From: Flavobacterium aquidurense
GTDB taxonomy: Bacteria; Bacteroidota; Bacteroidia; Flavobacteriales; Flavobacteriaceae
NCBI GenBank assembly: GCA_900107365.1
Contig: FNPS01000003.1
Location: forward strand, 310,001-374,000
Reading direction: 5' to 3'
DNA length: 64,000 nucleotides
The notes under the pieces were generated by a model. The model saw only the letters and a list, made by a program, of their open reading frames with translations. It had not been told where the DNA came from and made no database searches. Made by a program: the position numbers and the translations under genes. Below are positions 31,396-39,610 of this stretch, in pieces (within the stretch, counting starts at the first letter, position 1; every line of letters begins with the position of its first letter).

Positions 31396-32547
31396 TTATT
31401 GAACTGAAAGCCAGATTTTTTTTGGCAATCTGGCATTTATTAGTGGTTCGTATTGAATTTGATTTTCTAACAACGAAATCGATTTGTAATTCTGAAACAA
31501 ATACCAAAGTGCTTCAGTTGCCAAATGAATGGAAAAATATTTAGCCAGACACATATGACCGCCAATTCCGAAAGTTAGATTTTCGGTATTATTTATTCTT
31601 TCAATATCAAAATTCAGAGCGTTCTCAAACTTTTGAGGATCTCGGTTGGCAGAAGCCAAAATAATTAATATCGAATCACCTTTTTTAATTTGGCTTTCGC
31701 CGATGCAAAAATCTTCTTTAGCAATTCGTCTTGTATTATGAATTGGCGGATCAAAACGCAAAGTCTCAATAACCGATTTTTCTATTTCGATTCTATTCGA
31801 AAATGTTTTATGTTGAATAATTTGCAATAACGAATTACTCAGAATCCCACGGCCAGCATCAAAACTCTGAAGACATAAACCTATAAAATTACTGACTGCA
31901 ATTGTGTTAATTTCTTCTTTTGAAAGATTATATTCATTCGAAAGTTTCATTAGTAAAGAATCATAGAAAGGTAGTGTAGAAAGATGTTTTTCAGCTATCA
32001 AATAAAGTTTTTCAGAAGTATTATTTATAAGCTCTATCTGTTCTTGTGTTTTCTGCGGAAGCATGATTTTGGTAAAAGACTCTATTTTCTCTGAAATAAA
32101 TTCACAATCATTTTCTTCAAAACCCAAACTTTTTAAAAGGACAAGAATGGGGAGTTTTTTACAAACGGAGTCAACCCAGTCAATTTTATTTCCAATAAAA
32201 CCATTTTTAAGTAAAGATGAAATGATTTCGCTCATATCAATTGTTTTCATATTTGAAAACAAATGCATTGCAATTTCTTTTGCAATGTCATGCTGCAGAC
32301 CATTTGATAATCGGGTCAAATTACCAAGAATTTTTAAGCTATATTCGTTTAACTGCTGTTCGTTATTTGGATTTACAACCGGAATTTCGGTTTTTTCATT
32401 TTTCAGAATTGCAACGCAATATTCATAAGAATAAATCGCCCAGATTTTGTTGGTTTCGTCCCAATAAAAAGGGCTTTTATCCAACATGGCTTTATAAATG
32501 GAATAGGGATCCTGAACGTCGGACTGAAGGAATAAACTAGAGGTCAT
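31396..32547 (-). CDS. Cytochrome P450
   Basis: 383-residue soluble bacterial P450 from the ATG at 32547. The frame is open to a TTG at 32565, but that codon lies in the -7 box. The K-helix ExxR is ETLR (near residue 261). The haem-binding loop FGIGGHMCLAKYF holds the cysteine thiolate (near 333). The I-helix is unusual: FIGLCLQSFDAGRG lacks the A-G-x-[DE]-T-T oxygen-activation pattern. That may mean an altered reaction, such as peroxide-driven chemistry, or a specialised substrate (inference). No ferredoxin or reductase gene is nearby. Confidence 0.88.
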   Translation of the reverse strand: MTSSLFLQSDVQDPYSIYKAMLDKSPFYWDETNKIWAIYSYEYCVAILKNEKTEIPVVNPNNEQQLNEYSLKILGNLTRLSNGLQHDIAKEIAMHLFSNMKTIDMSEIISSLLKNGFIGNKIDWVDSVCKKLPILVLLKSLGFEENDCEFISEKIESFTKIMLPQKTQEQIELINNTSEKLYLIAEKHLSTLPFYDSLLMKLSNEYNLSKEEINTIAVSNFIGLCLQSFDAGRGILSNSLLQIIQHKTFSNRIEIEKSVIETLRFDPPIHNTRRIAKEDFCIGESQIKKGDSILIILASANRDPQKFENALNFDIERINNTENLTFGIGGHMCLAKYFSIHLATEALWYLFQNYKSISLLENQIQYEPLINARLPKKIWLSVQ

Positions 32548-32562
32548 TGTGTTTGTTTTTAG

Positions 32563-32570
32563 CAAAGTTA
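32563..32570 (-). promoter_or_regulatory. P450 operon -7 element TAACTTTG
   Basis: CAAAGTTA on the plus strand reads TAACTTTG on the minus strand and ends 15 bases before the P450 ATG. It lies in the short (72-base) divergent region shared with the ArsR-like regulator. Confidence 0.6.
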
Positions 32571-32619
32571 TTTAACTTTACAAGTGAATAGTTCAGTCTG
32601 TATTTAACTATGAAATAAA

Positions 32620-33300
32620 ATGGAAGATCAGTTTATAAAAACGGCAACCTTAATTGGCGATGCAACCCGTGCGTCAATTTTATGGAATTTACTTGACGGA
32701 AGAGCGTTTACAGCAACCGAATTAGCCATTGCTGTTGAGACATCGGCGCAAAACATCAGCATGCATTTAGGGAAGCTTTTAGAGGCAGATTTAATTTGTG
32801 TTGAAAAACAAGGCCGTCATAAATATTACAGATTTTCGAATAAAGAAGTTGCCTACGCCGTTGAAGCAATGGCGAATCTTATTCCCAAACCTAAAGATCC
32901 TGTAAAAAAGAAGTCCGAAGAATATCCTCCAATAAAATATTGCAGAACTTGTTACGATCATCTGGCTGGAAAAATGGGTGTCGCCCTGGCAGATAGTTTA
33001 TTAGAACAAAAGATAATTATTGAAAAAAATGGTGCTTTCGAAATTAGTATTGACGGAGAAAAATGGTTTTCAGATTTCGGAATTAATCTAGAAGAAGCCC
33101 AAAAACAAAAAAGAATCTTCTTAAAGCCATGCCTGGATTGGAGCGAAAGACGAAATCATATCGCTGGCTCGATTGGGGCTTTATTATTAGACAAAATGAT
33201 AAATGAAGACTGGCTCCGAAGAACCAAAGATTCAAGAGCCATAGCCATTACAGGAAAAGGGGAAAAGGAGTTGTTGAAGAATTTTAAGATTGTTGTTTAA
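32620..33300 (+). CDS. ArsR/SmtB-type transcriptional regulator with C-terminal domain
   Basis: 226 residues. The N-terminal winged helix (about 5-90: LIGDATRASILWNLLDGRAFTATELA, ETSAQNISMHLGKLLEADLI, EKQGRHKYYRFSN) is of ArsR type. A longer C-terminal region follows, with YCRTCYDHLAGKMGVALADSLLEQ and PCLDWSERRNHIAGSIGALL, found in non-metal members of this family. The CxxC (CRTC) could bind metal but is usually conserved with DHLAG in this subgroup. Its gene is divergent from the P450-ABM pair, so it is the likely regulator of that pair. Confidence 0.87.
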   Translation: MEDQFIKTATLIGDATRASILWNLLDGRAFTATELAIAVETSAQNISMHLGKLLEADLICVEKQGRHKYYRFSNKEVAYAVEAMANLIPKPKDPVKKKSEEYPPIKYCRTCYDHLAGKMGVALADSLLEQKIIIEKNGAFEISIDGEKWFSDFGINLEEAQKQKRIFLKPCLDWSERRNHIAGSIGALLLDKMINEDWLRRTKDSRAIAITGKGEKELLKNFKIVV

Positions 33301-33305
33301 AAAAT

Positions 33306-33345
33306 GTTAGTGCCTTAGCGACTTAGTAGCCCAGAACCTTTAGAG
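33306..33345. repeat. Octad tandem repeat overlapping a gene's 3' end
   Basis: Units GTTAGTGC, CTTAGCGA, CTTAGTAG, CCCAGAAC and CTTTAGAG follow in 8-base register. The array contains the stop codon and last codons of the minus-strand hydrolase gene (stop at 33315-33317). Confidence 0.7.
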
Positions 33346-34196
33346 CTTTCAGAAAATAAAAACTCAAGAACCTTCTCATACAATTCATCGTCATGCATGC
33401 CGTGGCCCAAACCTTCGGTTTCAATAAATTGACTGTTCTTCCAGTGACTTGCAATTTTCTTTCCTTCTTCAAAAGCAACAATTTTATCTGAGGTGTCATG
33501 CGCAATTAAACCAGCAACATTAAATTCAGATGCAAATCGTTGTCCGGAGAAATCTTCGAGTTTAAAGTTAAAACGTTTCATGAATTTGCTTTCTAAAAGT
33601 GAAAGCATTTTAGTGTTCAAACTTAACATAGAAATATAATTGTCAATCAATGTTTTTAATTCTGAAGGCGCTCCCAAAATCACCATTTTATTAATGCTGG
33701 TATTCGGAAATAAATATTGATGATAAACACAAGCTGCGCCACCAATAGAGTGTCCAATAATAATTTCCGGCTGATATTTCTCAACCGCCTTATTTATAAA
33801 TTCAGCGTAAAGCGGAACATTAAATTCTTTTCCACTGCTTTGCCCGTGCGCAGGTGCATCGATAGCAATTATGGTACTTCCTGATTTTTGAAGATGTGGC
33901 AAAGTTTTTTTCCAGCGCGAAGCATTGCTTTCCCAACCGTGAACGAGCAGGATTTTAGTTTCGTTTCCTTTCCAGATATAGGTTTGAAAATGATGTTCAT
34001 TATGATGAAACGTTTCCGTTTCTGTATTTTTTAGAATTTTTGGTAAAGTCTCTTTTTGTAATCTTCCAATTCTTGGTTGGCTAAAAAGAGCGTATGAAAG
34101 TTCAACGGCTTTTTGAGGGCGAACATAACTCAGGAAGTTGATATATTGTCCGACTGATTTTAATGTAATGAAACGAATTCCTTTTTTAATTCCCAC
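33315..34196 (-). CDS. Alpha/beta hydrolase
   Basis: 293 residues. Signatures: oxyanion-hole region ILLVHGWESNASRWKKTL, nucleophile elbow IIGHSIGGAA, acid in LIAHDTSDKIV and catalytic histidine in GLGHGMHDD. The substrate is unknown; esterase or lipase-type activity is likely. The start appears to be GTG at 34196, since no suitable ATG lies nearby. The last codons (SGLLSR) are encoded by an octanucleotide tandem repeat. It converges with the ArsR-like gene with only 14 bases between the stops and no terminator in between. Confidence 0.87.
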   Translation of the reverse strand: MGIKKGIRFITLKSVGQYINFLSYVRPQKAVELSYALFSQPRIGRLQKETLPKILKNTETETFHHNEHHFQTYIWKGNETKILLVHGWESNASRWKKTLPHLQKSGSTIIAIDAPAHGQSSGKEFNVPLYAEFINKAVEKYQPEIIIGHSIGGAACVYHQYLFPNTSINKMVILGAPSELKTLIDNYISMLSLNTKMLSLLESKFMKRFNFKLEDFSGQRFASEFNVAGLIAHDTSDKIVAFEEGKKIASHWKNSQFIETEGLGHGMHDDELYEKVLEFLFSESSKGSGLLSR

Positions 34197-34253
34197 AACT
34201 TAATTTTTTTTAAAGGTAAAAAAATGAATGCTAAACTCGCTATAAAAAGTTTT

Positions 34254-34334
34254 GCCACAGATTAAAAGATTAAAAAGGATTTTATCTCAAGGCTTGAGTG
34301 ACTTTCCATCTGTGTTAATCTTTTAATCTGTGGC
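34254..34334. repeat. Inverted octad-word repeat, 20-bp perfect arms
   Basis: Arms at 34254-34273 and 34315-34334 are exact complements. Each is built from AGATTAAA octads flanked by a GCCAC cap. A related copy lies at 52423-52510. Confidence 0.85.
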
Positions 34335-34348
34335 AAAAATAATAAGCA

Positions 34349-34376
34349 AAAAAAAAGTCCCGATTAGATCGGGACT
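34349..34376 (-). terminator. Terminator of the Nif3/zinc-ribbon-like operon
   Basis: AGTCCCGAT pairs perfectly with ATCGGGACT around TAG. On the minus strand the stem is followed by a run of T (34355-34349). Confidence 0.85.
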
Positions 34377-34383
34377 CTATTAT

Positions 34384-35163
34384 TTAGAATTTAGAGAACA
34401 ATTGTTCCATTTTTTCTTTTTCTTCTTCAGCTAATGCGCTGTCAACTAAAATTCTTCCAGAGTGCTCATCAGTGATGATTTTCTTTCTTGAAGCAATTTC
34501 TACCTGCGTTTGAGGTGGAATTGTAAAGAATGATCCTGCAGAAGCTCCTCTTTCGATAGATACTACCGCTAAACCATTACGAACACTACTTCTGATTCTG
34601 TTGTAAGCAGCTAATAATCTGTCTTCAATTTGACCTGAAAACTCAGCAGATTTCTCAGATAAGAAGATTTCTTCTTTTTGAGTTTCAGCCATAATAGCAT
34701 CAAGTTCAGATTTTTTATGTTTTAAATGAGAACTTTTTGCGTCAAGTTTTTCTTTTAAGTTAGAAATAACTTCCTTTTTATGTTCGATAGAAGCTTTCAT
34801 TTCTTTGATTTGCTTTTCAGCCAATTGAATTTCTAATTCCTGAAATTCAACCTCTTTAGTCAAAGAATTAAATTCTCTGTTATTACGAACTGATTCTTGT
34901 TGTTTTGTGTATTTTTTGATAACCTCTTTGTGCTCATCAATAGCATTTTTCTTTGCTTTGATAAGATCTTCAATCACTTCAAGTTCACTTTTCAGTTTCT
35001 CTGAACGAGTGCTCAAACCTGCAACTTCATCTTCTAAATCTTCAACTTCTAAAGGAAGTTCTCCTCTTACGTTTCTGATTTCGTCAATTCTAGAGTCAAT
35101 AAGCTGTAAATCGTATATTGCTCTTAACTTGTCCTCAACACTTAATTCTTTCGTATTCGCCAT
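34384..35163 (-). CDS. CdsZ/zinc-ribbon family coiled-coil protein lacking the zinc cysteines
   Basis: 259 residues. A long antiparallel coiled coil (about 5-185) is rich in Glu/Lys heptads. The C-terminal segment aligns with the C4 zinc ribbon that normally ends this family (remembered pattern: G-x-C-x-x-C ... P-P-Q ... I-x-C-x-x-C-G-R-I-L). Here the four cysteines are replaced: VSIERGASAGSFFTIPPQ and KKIITDEHSGRILVD contain none. The surrounding framework (IPPQ, GRILVD) is preserved, so this is a de-metallated ribbon, not a different fold. It follows Nif3 by 3 bases, a conserved pairing. The role is uncertain. Confidence 0.85.
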   Translation of the reverse strand: MANTKELSVEDKLRAIYDLQLIDSRIDEIRNVRGELPLEVEDLEDEVAGLSTRSEKLKSELEVIEDLIKAKKNAIDEHKEVIKKYTKQQESVRNNREFNSLTKEVEFQELEIQLAEKQIKEMKASIEHKKEVISNLKEKLDAKSSHLKHKKSELDAIMAETQKEEIFLSEKSAEFSGQIEDRLLAAYNRIRSSVRNGLAVVSIERGASAGSFFTIPPQTQVEIASRKKIITDEHSGRILVDSALAEEEKEKMEQLFSKF

Positions 35164-35166
35164 ATT

Positions 35167-36261
35167 CTATAAGTACTTAACTGGATTTGTATTTTCTTCT
35201 GATAAAATGATGGCAAAATTAAGGATTTTTTTTCGAAGATAATCAACAATATAGTTTTTTGTATAGCGTTCGCTCTCAAAATGACCAATATCTGCTAAAA
35301 GTAACTTGTTTTCGGCTTCATAAAACTGATGGTATTTTAAATCAGCAGTTAAAAAAGCATCGGCACCAGCCTGAATTGCATTTTTGATAGCAAAACTTCC
35401 AGAACCTCCCAAAACCGCAACTTTCTTTATTTTTTTTCCTCTAAAGGCTGAATGACGAATTCCGTTGGCAATCATTTTATCTTTTACGAAAAGCAAAAAG
35501 TCTTTTTCGTTCATTGCATTTTCAAATTCTCCAATCATTCCTAAACCAATATTTTGATGCGAATTTTGAAGTTCATAAATTTCATAAGCCACTTCTTCAT
35601 AAAGATGATTGTCAAAAAGAGCTTTTAATACGCTGGATTGTAAATGTTTTTCAAAAGTAACTTCAATTTTTATTTCTTCGGTTTCGGTTAATTTATGACG
35701 TTTTCCAACAACCGGATTACTTTTAGCATTGCCTTTGTAAGTTCCAGTTCCGTTTGAGTTAAAACTACAATTATCGTAATTCCCGATAGTTCCGGCACCA
35801 GCATCAAATAGTGCCTGACGTACTTTTTGTGCATTTTCAGGCACAGTATAAGTAACTAATTTTTGTATAAAATTTTGCTTCGGAATTAAGATTTTTGTGT
35901 TTTCCAATCCTAATATATCGCAGAATATTTTATTAACTCCAGCCGAATGATTATCAAGAGCAGTATGAACAGCATAAATGGCAATATCATTTTTGATCGC
36001 CTTTAAAATGGCACGTTCGACATAATTTTTACCGGTAATTTTTTTGATTCCGGAAAATAAAATAGGGTGAAAACAAACTACCAAATTGCAGTTTTTCTTA
36101 ATGGCTTCGTCAATTACATTTTCCAGAGCGTCATGACAAACTAAAATTCCTGTGCTTTTTGTTTCGGAATCACCAACTAAAAGTCCAACATTGTCAAAAT
36201 CTTCGGCGTAAGCCAAAGGAGCCATTTCTTCCAGAACTGCAATTATATCCTTAATTTTCAT
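35167..36261 (-). CDS. Nif3-like dinuclear metal-centre protein
   Basis: 364 residues, the long Nif3/YqfO type. The N-terminal half contains DNVGLLVGDSE and LVVCFHPILFSGIKKITG. The middle (about 130-235) is the inserted CutA/PII-like domain (VTYTVPENAQKVRQALFDAGAG). The C-terminal half has VAVLGGSGSFAI, GADAFLTADLKYHQFYEA and ADIGHFESER, whose histidines and glutamate bind the two metal ions. Family members have been proposed to be GTP cyclohydrolase-like or metal-dependent hydrolases, but no firm activity is known. It forms an operon with the zinc-ribbon-like gene. Confidence 0.93.
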   Translation of the reverse strand: MKIKDIIAVLEEMAPLAYAEDFDNVGLLVGDSETKSTGILVCHDALENVIDEAIKKNCNLVVCFHPILFSGIKKITGKNYVERAILKAIKNDIAIYAVHTALDNHSAGVNKIFCDILGLENTKILIPKQNFIQKLVTYTVPENAQKVRQALFDAGAGTIGNYDNCSFNSNGTGTYKGNAKSNPVVGKRHKLTETEEIKIEVTFEKHLQSSVLKALFDNHLYEEVAYEIYELQNSHQNIGLGMIGEFENAMNEKDFLLFVKDKMIANGIRHSAFRGKKIKKVAVLGGSGSFAIKNAIQAGADAFLTADLKYHQFYEAENKLLLADIGHFESERYTKNYIVDYLRKKILNFAIILSEENTNPVKYL

Positions 36262-36277
36262 CTTCTTTTTGTTTCAG

Positions 36278-36326
36278 GTTTCAAGTTTCAGGTTTTATGT
36301 TTTACGATGCGCCTGAAACTTGAAAC
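36278..36326. repeat. Inverted heptad-word repeat, 15-bp perfect arms
   Basis: Arms at 36278-36292 and 36312-36326 are exact complements made of the AAACTTG/AAACCTG heptads. It fills the divergent gap between Nif3 and lpxK. Confidence 0.85.
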
Positions 36327-36357
36327 AAATTAACGAAAAAAATTATACTTTCGTAAA

Positions 36358-37380
36358 ATGAATGTACTTCGAAAAATACTTTTTCCGTTTGCCATTTTAT
36401 ACGGATTCATTACTTCAATTAGAAATTTTCTTTTCGATAAAGGAATTCTTAAATCAACTTCATTTGATATACCGGTAATCGCCGTTGGAAATTTAAGTGT
36501 GGGCGGAACCGGGAAAACACCTCAAATAGAATATCTGATTCGATTATTGTCTGATAAATATAAAGTGGCCACTTTAAGTCGTGGCTATAAGCGTAAATCT
36601 GAAGGTTTTGTTCTGGCTGATGGAGCTTCAAATGCTGAAATTCTTGGTGATGAACCTTTTCAGTTTTATCAAAAATTTCCAAAAATTCAGGTGGCAGTTG
36701 ATGCAAACCGTACAAACGGAATAACGCAATTACTTTCGCAAAAAGAAAAACCAGAAATTATTCTGTTAGATGATGCTTATCAACACCGAAAAGTAAAAGC
36801 CGGATTTTACATTCTGCTAACTTCTTATGGGGATTTATACGCAGATGATTTTATGTTGCCAACCGGAAATTTGCGCGAAAGCAGAAGCGGAGCAAACCGT
36901 GCCAATATTATTGTTGTAACAAAATGTCCAAAAGATTTATCGGATCAAAAGCAGGAAGAAATTAGATTGAAATTGAACTTAAATTGTTCGCAACAAATCT
37001 ATTTTAGTTTTATAGATTATGATGATGCGATTTATAATAAAAAGGAGAAAATTGCTGTAAATGATATTAAGGCAGAAGTAAAAATACTTTTAGCCGGAAT
37101 AGCAAAACCAAAACCGTTTTTTGATTATTTAAAAAATGTAAATGATGAATGTCTGACTTATCCGGATCATCACCATTTTTCAGATTCTGATTTAGATGAA
37201 ATTCAAAATAGAGCAACCGGCAAAAAAATCATTACTACAGAGAAAGATTACGTTCGCTTAAAGGATTCTAAACTGCTCCCACAATTGTATTATCTTCCTA
37301 TAAAAAGCACTTTTATCAATCAACATCAAAATTTTGAAGCGACGGTTTTGGACTATATTAAGAAAACCTTAGAACCTTAG
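36358..37380 (+). CDS. lpxK: Tetraacyldisaccharide 4'-kinase
   Basis: 340-residue inner-membrane-associated kinase of lipid A synthesis, which adds the 4'-phosphate to the tetraacylated disaccharide. The N-terminal hydrophobic helix (IRNFLF region) is followed by the unusual P-loop VGNLSVGGTGKTPQ. Other hallmarks are TLSRGYKRKS, DEPFQFYQKFP, ILLDDAYQHRKV and the late KKIITTEKDYVRL. The stop codon and the last residues (TLEP) are encoded within an octanucleotide repeat array. It lies opposite the hybrid kinase gene, tail to tail. Confidence 0.95.
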   Translation: MNVLRKILFPFAILYGFITSIRNFLFDKGILKSTSFDIPVIAVGNLSVGGTGKTPQIEYLIRLLSDKYKVATLSRGYKRKSEGFVLADGASNAEILGDEPFQFYQKFPKIQVAVDANRTNGITQLLSQKEKPEIILLDDAYQHRKVKAGFYILLTSYGDLYADDFMLPTGNLRESRSGANRANIIVVTKCPKDLSDQKQEEIRLKLNLNCSQQIYFSFIDYDDAIYNKKEKIAVNDIKAEVKILLAGIAKPKPFFDYLKNVNDECLTYPDHHHFSDSDLDEIQNRATGKKIITTEKDYVRLKDSKLLPQLYYLPIKSTFINQHQNFEATVLDYIKKTLEP

Positions 37381-37402
37381 TGTCTCAGAGTCTTAGCCTC
37401 TT
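37368..37402. repeat. Octad tandem repeat containing the lpxK stop codon
   Basis: Units CTTAGAAC, CTTAGTGT, CTCAGAGT and CTTAGCCT, then CTT. As at 31001, the third unit is the CTCAG variant. The lpxK TAG (37378-37380) is inside the second unit. Confidence 0.75.
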
Positions 37403-37409
37403 AAAAAAA

Positions 37410-39584
37410 CTAATCAAAAAACTTCGCAATTATACTGTAGAATTCATCCGGAACAAAAGGTTTTGTGATTACATCGTTCATTCCGTAAGACAAAAGCATA
37501 TCTCTGTTTTCATCAAGCGAAATAGCTGTTAAAGCAATTATTGGCGTGGTTTTGTCAAATTCCCTGATAAGTTTTGTTGCAGTTGTTCCGTTAATGCCTG
37601 GTAAATGTACATCCATCAAAACCATGTCAAAACGTTTCACTTTTAAAAGCTCTACGGCTTCTTCGCCATTATCGAGAATTTCACAGCAAATAGCCTTGTT
37701 TTCGAGCATTTTTCGCGTAATCATTTGATTGATTTTGTTGTCCTCGATCAGTAAAATTGATTTGTGTTTTAATTGCTTGTCGCTGTATGGTTTTGCTTCT
37801 TCAACCACTACTAATGGTTCGTTGTTAATGCTGAAATTTAATTTAAAAGTAAAGGTTGATCCTTTTCCAACTTCACTTTTTAGTTTTATTTCACCTCCTA
37901 AAAGTTCTATTAATTTTTTTACGATAGTAAGCCCTAAACCAGTTCCTCCATATTTTCGATTCACTTCGATAGAACCTTGCGAAAAACTTTCAAATACAGT
38001 TTGCAATTTGTCTTCAGGAATACCAATTCCGGTATCAACAATTTCAAAATAAACTGTAGCATTTTCTTCTTCTATAGCATATAATTTTGCAATAACATTG
38101 ACATGTCCATTTTGAGTGAACTTGAGCGCATTATTAATTAAGTTTAATATGATTTGAGATAATTTTGTTGGATCTCCATTTAAATTATCTGGAATTGCCT
38201 CGTCAATTTCGAGATTAAAGTAGTTTTTGTTGGCGGTTGCCAATTCTTTTAAGGAGCTTTGAATATTGAATAAAAGTTCTTTTAAATTAAAACTTATGTT
38301 TTCAATTTCCACTTTAGTAGACTCGATCTTATTTATTTCAAGAATTTCGTTTATAAAAGTAGTAAGATAATTCCCTGAAAATTTTAAGGATTCTAAATAC
38401 TTAAGCTGGGTTTTTTTCGGATTGTCTTCGAGTAGTAAATGTGTTATTCCGTTAATAGCATTCAATGGTGTCCGCAGCTCGTGACTTACCGTTGATAAAA
38501 ATTCAGATCTTGCTTTTGATGCTTTTTCAGCTTTGTTTTTAGCAAGAATAAGCTCTTTGTTTTTTTCTCTCAAAAGTAAATTATTCTGATTTCGAATAAT
38601 ATTGTTTTTATATAAAGCCAGACTTAGAAGTGACAAAATTGAAATCAAAGCAATAGCCAGAATACTAACTAATTTTGAATATCGATAGGTTTTTAATTGT
38701 ATTTTTTCTTCGCTTTCACGTTTAAGCGTGTTGTTTATAGACTGTGTTTTTTTGAATTTTTCATACTCATTAAGGTCTAGTTTGGCATTTTTTAACTTAA
38801 GAATATAATTTTCAATCTGGTAATGTTCATCAAGATAAGAGTAAGCAAGGTCAAAATTTTTCTGTTTTTTGTAGTATTGGCTTATAGCTAAAATGATCTT
38901 TGATTTTTGATCCAGATTATTGTTCTTAACGCTATAATCTAAGGCATTATCAAAATACACAAGAGCAGAATCATTTCGCTTAAGTTGTGTTTCAATTAAT
39001 CCGAGTTGATAATACGAATCTGTTTTGGTTTTAATAATTTTTGGGCTATCCGGTTTTTTTATTATTTTTTGAAAAGTTTTAGCAGCAAGAGGCAGATTTT
39101 TTCCAGCCTTTAATGCCATTGCTTTCTGATAATTTAAAACTTCTGCATGGTCAACAAGTTTTAATTGTTTTAGCAGGTTGTCAGCCTTTTGGTAGTAAAC
39201 ATTAGCAATTTCATAATTGCCTTTGGCACTATTTGATGCGCCAATATAATGCAAGGCAAGAATCTTGGTGCAGGTTGGTTTTACTTTGTCAAATAAGGAA
39301 ACACTTTTATGAAAGTTTTTTAGCGCTTCATCATATTTTTGCTGATTGTAGAAAATTTTGCCCAGCTTGAAAGTTTGATTGGCTAAATTTTCGTTTTTGC
39401 CATTTGTTTGACAAAAATCGATTGATTTTTTGGTGTAAAAAACAGCCTGATTGAATTTTTGCTTGTCAAGATTTGAGTTGGCTAACTTATTATAATAGGA
39501 AATGCTATCTGTATTCTTCTTTTGAGTTTGAGAATACAAAAATGAATTAAAAAAACAAACAAGAATAAGAAGGTGGTATTTCAT
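37410..39584 (-). CDS. Hybrid histidine kinase with periplasmic TPR sensor
   Basis: 724 residues from the ATG at 39584 (the TTG at 39593 is less likely). Layout: signal peptide (MKYHLLILVCFFNSFLYSQ); about seven TPR helix pairs (25-265) in the periplasm; a membrane helix (about 305-325); a cytoplasmic coiled coil; HisKA with STVSHELRTPLN (His378); HATPase with N box LNLINNAL, VDTGIGIP and GGTGLGLTI; and a C-terminal receiver with ILLIEDNK, LMDVHLPG (Asp668) and TKPF. No DNA-binding output or downstream response regulator is visible, so the phosphate presumably passes to an unlinked partner. The gene starts 26 bases after the stop of gap and may be co-transcribed with it. Confidence 0.92.
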   Translation of the reverse strand: MKYHLLILVCFFNSFLYSQTQKKNTDSISYYNKLANSNLDKQKFNQAVFYTKKSIDFCQTNGKNENLANQTFKLGKIFYNQQKYDEALKNFHKSVSLFDKVKPTCTKILALHYIGASNSAKGNYEIANVYYQKADNLLKQLKLVDHAEVLNYQKAMALKAGKNLPLAAKTFQKIIKKPDSPKIIKTKTDSYYQLGLIETQLKRNDSALVYFDNALDYSVKNNNLDQKSKIILAISQYYKKQKNFDLAYSYLDEHYQIENYILKLKNAKLDLNEYEKFKKTQSINNTLKRESEEKIQLKTYRYSKLVSILAIALISILSLLSLALYKNNIIRNQNNLLLREKNKELILAKNKAEKASKARSEFLSTVSHELRTPLNAINGITHLLLEDNPKKTQLKYLESLKFSGNYLTTFINEILEINKIESTKVEIENISFNLKELLFNIQSSLKELATANKNYFNLEIDEAIPDNLNGDPTKLSQIILNLINNALKFTQNGHVNVIAKLYAIEEENATVYFEIVDTGIGIPEDKLQTVFESFSQGSIEVNRKYGGTGLGLTIVKKLIELLGGEIKLKSEVGKGSTFTFKLNFSINNEPLVVVEEAKPYSDKQLKHKSILLIEDNKINQMITRKMLENKAICCEILDNGEEAVELLKVKRFDMVLMDVHLPGINGTTATKLIREFDKTTPIIALTAISLDENRDMLLSYGMNDVITKPFVPDEFYSIIAKFFD

Positions 39585-39610
39585 GTATGGCAATGCTTTT
39601 ACAATGAATT

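Noticed and set aside
32063..32540. Plus-strand ORFs (up to 121 codons) opposite the P450 gene
   Set aside because: Antisense to a gene with intact ExxR and haem-cysteine motifs.
36348..36355. TACTTTCG as a promoter of lpxK
   Set aside because: One mismatch in the invariant TTTG and no usable spacing to a TTG; too weak to list.
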